The notes under the pieces: model-generated | The model's input: only the letters and a program-made list of their open reading frames with translations | Told to the model about the DNA's origin: nothing | Database searches by the model: none | Shown: piece after piece, positions 62,401-64,000 of the stretch | How positions within the stretch are numbered: position 1 is the stretch's first letter | How the letters are laid out: each line of letters opens with the position of its first letter | Source of the DNA: Mesorhizobium onobrychidis | Lineage (GTDB): Bacteria > Pseudomonadota > Alphaproteobacteria > Rhizobiales > Rhizobiaceae | Direction: 5' to 3' | Assembly (NCBI RefSeq): GCF_024707545.1 | Contig: NZ_CP062230.1 | Span: forward strand, 124,001 to 188,000 | DNA: 64,000 nt | Position numbers and translations under genes: made by a program

Positions 62401-64000
62401 GCCAGAACGGTCCCTCCAATTCTTCTGCGGTTTTGATAACCGACGGCCCGGCGCCGCAGACCACAATGCCTTCACCGACGTCCGTTACCTTGGCGATCTC
62501 CTGAGCGAGCGCCTCGACAGCGAATCCGGCCTGAGCGAAGGCTCGCAAGACGAGCCCCGCTTTGACCACGATCGAGTCGTTTTCACTGGTGTCGATGACC
62601 TTGTATCGCGCGGCGAACGCGAAAATACCGGTCTTGACCGGTTGCGGCAGCTTGGCGGCCGATTTCGCCGCCGCGACCAGTGCCCGCCCATCGACGGCGC
62701 TCACGTGATCGAGTGATGTCCATGTCAGTTTCCTGTCGTTGCCTTCCTTCTTCAGCATGTGCTCGGTCAGCGCGTGGAACGACCATGGTTGGGCGAAGGC
62801 GACGCGTCGGGGCTTGTCCGTCACCCCAAGCGCGCTGGTCTTTATCGGTTGCCCGGTAACCGTCATTGTGAACGTGTGCGCGAGCGAAGTAGCGGCATCG
62901 AGCGAGGTAAGCTTTCCGCGCAGGGCCGCACCGGTGACCCGGGCACCCAGATTTGTCAGCGGCACGCTCTTCCCATCCAGCGTGTTGAGGCTATCTGGCA
63001 GACTTCCGACCGGCCATCGAATCCGGTTGCGACGCTGCTTCAGCGCGAGATCTACACTTATCTCCGACGACCAAACGGGTCGCTTGCCAATGACCATATG
63101 GTCGAACCGGGTCGTCGGGCCCGGCTCCGAGGTCAGGTTGAATTCACCGAAGCCGGACGCGGATCGGAAGGCGTATGGCCCTTCTTTCGGCACCTCGTCG
63201 CCAATGGCAACCACGAGGATGGCGCGGAGCGTTGGATTCTCTGCCGACAGCCCGGCGATCGGCTGCAACTTCAATCCCTTCCCGTCGGCACGAAGGCTGA
63301 CGACGCCGCGCTGATGGTCGGCCGCGGTCTTGAAACTGCCCGCTGCAATTGGCTGATTAAGCCAATCCAACGAGCCGCCGAGCGTGTATGAAATCACCTC
63401 CGTGCTGACAGGCGGCTCCGAATTTAGCTGCTGCGGGTCGGTTGCCACGATTCTCAAAACGCCGTCTAGAACCATGGTCCATTGCCTGGCGTCGGTTATC
63501 TCCACCGTGATCTTGTTCAGCAACAAGCCGCTGAAAACGGCAATGTCGACGGTCGGCTGTGCCTTGAACGTGACGGTCATCTTACCGCTGGCGGACGTCA
63601 CAACGCCAGCCTTCAGTTTAAGGCTTCGGCCGAGCAACACGGTATCGAGCGTCGCCTCGGTGAAACCCGGGATGCCGTCATTGCCGGCCAGCGACTCTAT
63701 CGTCAGGCCAAGAACGGCGGTCGTCGTGCCAGTGGCTTCCGTATCGCTTCCAAACTTCACGGGTATATCGGCCTTCCGGAAAAACACGCTGGCGAGGCCG
63801 CCGCTGGTGACGGCCGGAACGTGCTCCGCAGGCTCTGTCGTTGCGACCTGAACATCCTCCCATTTGGCTTTGCCAAACCCGAGTTTCGCCTGAGCGGCAG
63901 TCAGCGAAACAGCGACAAGATTGCCCGTCGCGTAAGCGAAGTCTGGCTCGAACGGACCGTTTTCCTTCGTGCTTGCCCCCGTCGCTTTCAGCGAGACCGT
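59432..64000 (-). CDS. Giant protein of unknown function, at least 1522 aa, 5' end outside the window
   Basis: The GTG at 63787 is not a credible start: the frame stays open through to base 64000 and reads well (FEPDFAYATGNLVAVSLTAA, then KLGFGKAKWEDVQVATTEPA), so the gene begins beyond the right edge. The visible protein is mostly beta-rich, low in cysteine, with no signal peptide, membrane helix or catalytic motif that I recognise. Segments such as GAALRGKLTSLDAATSLAHT, GIVVCGAGPSV and FVEVDDLEVDGRFPAPFRLF give no family. A structural, tail-like or surface-array role is possible. It ends PERESDIPCREPLPI. Confidence 0.6.
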   Translation of the reverse strand, partial: TVSLKATGASTKENGPFEPDFAYATGNLVAVSLTAAQAKLGFGKAKWEDVQVATTEPAEHVPAVTSGGLASVFFRKADIPVKFGSDTEATGTTTAVLGLTIESLAGNDGIPGFTEATLDTVLLGRSLKLKAGVVTSASGKMTVTFKAQPTVDIAVFSGLLLNKITVEITDARQWTMVLDGVLRIVATDPQQLNSEPPVSTEVISYTLGGSLDWLNQPIAAGSFKTAADHQRGVVSLRADGKGLKLQPIAGLSAENPTLRAILVVAIGDEVPKEGPYAFRSASGFGEFNLTSEPGPTTRFDHMVIGKRPVWSSEISVDLALKQRRNRIRWPVGSLPDSLNTLDGKSVPLTNLGARVTGAALRGKLTSLDAATSLAHTFTMTVTGQPIKTSALGVTDKPRRVAFAQPWSFHALTEHMLKKEGNDRKLTWTSLDHVSAVDGRALVAAAKSAAKLPQPVKTGIFAFAARYKVIDTSENDSIVVKAGLVLRAFAQAGFAVEALAQEIAKVTDVGEGIVVCGAGPSVIKTAEELEGPFWPDPSSPRYITKDSQGIFLALPWLGAVDDSFTLHDVLKEFDQVPASGTAEWDAPDVDWAAGSPTPLGRKAVPAQAVGNSSSEIAALLKRVAQNVIEPDANRALAAAEQLFLRRFSGGTTLKERPIWLRSLLALRTLWNITLKDNEALGDRVMVVVPSGKPDGKIARVRLLPDIVGTDQKPSFLLALHGQLVAIDRHITQFETIPSGESIIAEPSGGTQVALSRMRQVARADRLVDDAVAIVVVAEGQKPESSSKELWIDIEVPRDLDDSALDLPIKTDPSDRLYASPALGWPTAQGTRAAASGALGMGGDWPFQDIGPSPDAQPQNPDDVKEYGSGLSGCATSISLPARADRLASLAAEIDTVSPPFYTLGRKIIFDRPASADLPLVSPPARYLTSSEARAVVPVALELHTVLSRVVKGKAAPIIPPHLERITFGLRPGAIQAEFDMLMFTDGLNTENVRPEDRRQEDMSADVARYGRPGHGGPRLMRQLRPPRGPALPRVPSAFVKSHGRRTFVEVDDLEVDGRFPAPFRLFEGVASVLRRSAKSYRIRVLDMPLTPDWNRPVLADWKQGNMTLDLTSPSYPPGKEGELAQALAALGLLREGLTGLDAALSIDRFIVPFNKALWSKSPKGGGIRLTLHAGDITGARSRLDAVDGDSEVVLQLRCGLENESIGSPDENKIFDLATQPGNSTKKSLEPETRRQIALRLPVRPTARPSLHIDMSTLVFADPSYDRELSGPGPSDPQRDNAGVFWKLALDRFEYGADTPLYFAFGAIEPSTGGFKASSRSDGSVQLQRKPFKNDKFEAPVEALSIAGVTPEDQNALIPTYSIKEINAYGISFDQLRRSGQPVSFADGDEIIVSVSFEREEPDPNNTAVLKLVTRTLSCRAKVVPRPIIAPPPAVYSLVVPGKANTARVMLHATAPLPQRVEFLALLDDLAIGHIRRQAMFVWPTSNLPALAPDSATLVKIDRAGGGQLPERESDIPCREPLPI

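Overview
The window looks like an accessory region (conjugative plasmid, or an integrated plasmid or island) of a rhizobial alphaproteobacterium, most likely Mesorhizobium or a close relative. The reasons are GC-rich coding, a VirB-type type IV secretion (T4SS) operon, an RcgA-like membrane protein, several class III cyclases with AAA/TPR modules, many transposons and a high load of decayed genes. No rRNA, tRNA, CRISPR array, repABC genes, virB11 or virD4 were seen. The genus is inferred from gene content, not proven.

1-8.1 kb: secreted and membrane hypotheticals, a family 3 solute-binding protein with an internal 22-residue duplication, a truncated DUF4432 gene and a stand-alone ATP-dependent DNA ligase. 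8.1-11.8 kb: a corrinoid protein and a Tat-exported family 5 solute-binding protein, then a cyclase/AAA gene broken at both ends. Its right break is fused to the truncated 3' end of virB10.

11.8-21.5 kb (minus strand): a tightly packed T4SS operon, in order of transcription lytic transglycosylase, virB2, virB3, virB4, a second transglycosylase, virB5, virB7-like, virB6, virB8, virB9, virB10 (truncated). 21.7-24.9 kb (plus strand, divergent): six tightly spaced genes for exported proteins, the first three staphylococcal-nuclease-like. Together these look like a conjugation module with an unusual periplasmic operon.

25.4-32.1 kb: an intact SAM-cyclase-AAA-TPR regulator, a small GcrA-like protein and a cyclase-TolB-TPR protein. 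32.3-36.1 kb: an S66 carboxypeptidase, a complete IS1182-like element with 4-bp target duplication, and a four-gene operon of very small proteins. 36.8-40.2 kb: small genes, then an RcgA-like membrane protein overlapping an alpha/beta hydrolase. 40.7-44.7 kb: an IS3 remnant, a CYTH-like protein and a pentapeptide-repeat membrane protein.

45.1-53.1 kb is the most striking part: four overlapping minus-strand genes encode an alpha/beta hydrolase, a caspase-like peptidase, a 1485-residue protein with trypsin-like and phospholipase D-like domains, and a second trypsin-like protease. This looks like an undescribed protease/lipase conflict (defence or cell-death) system. It is followed in map order by an IS21 element nested in an IS630 element (53.6-57.0 kb), an internally deleted P-type ATPase, an S1/P1 nuclease pseudogene, and a giant protein gene of unknown function that runs off the right end of the window.
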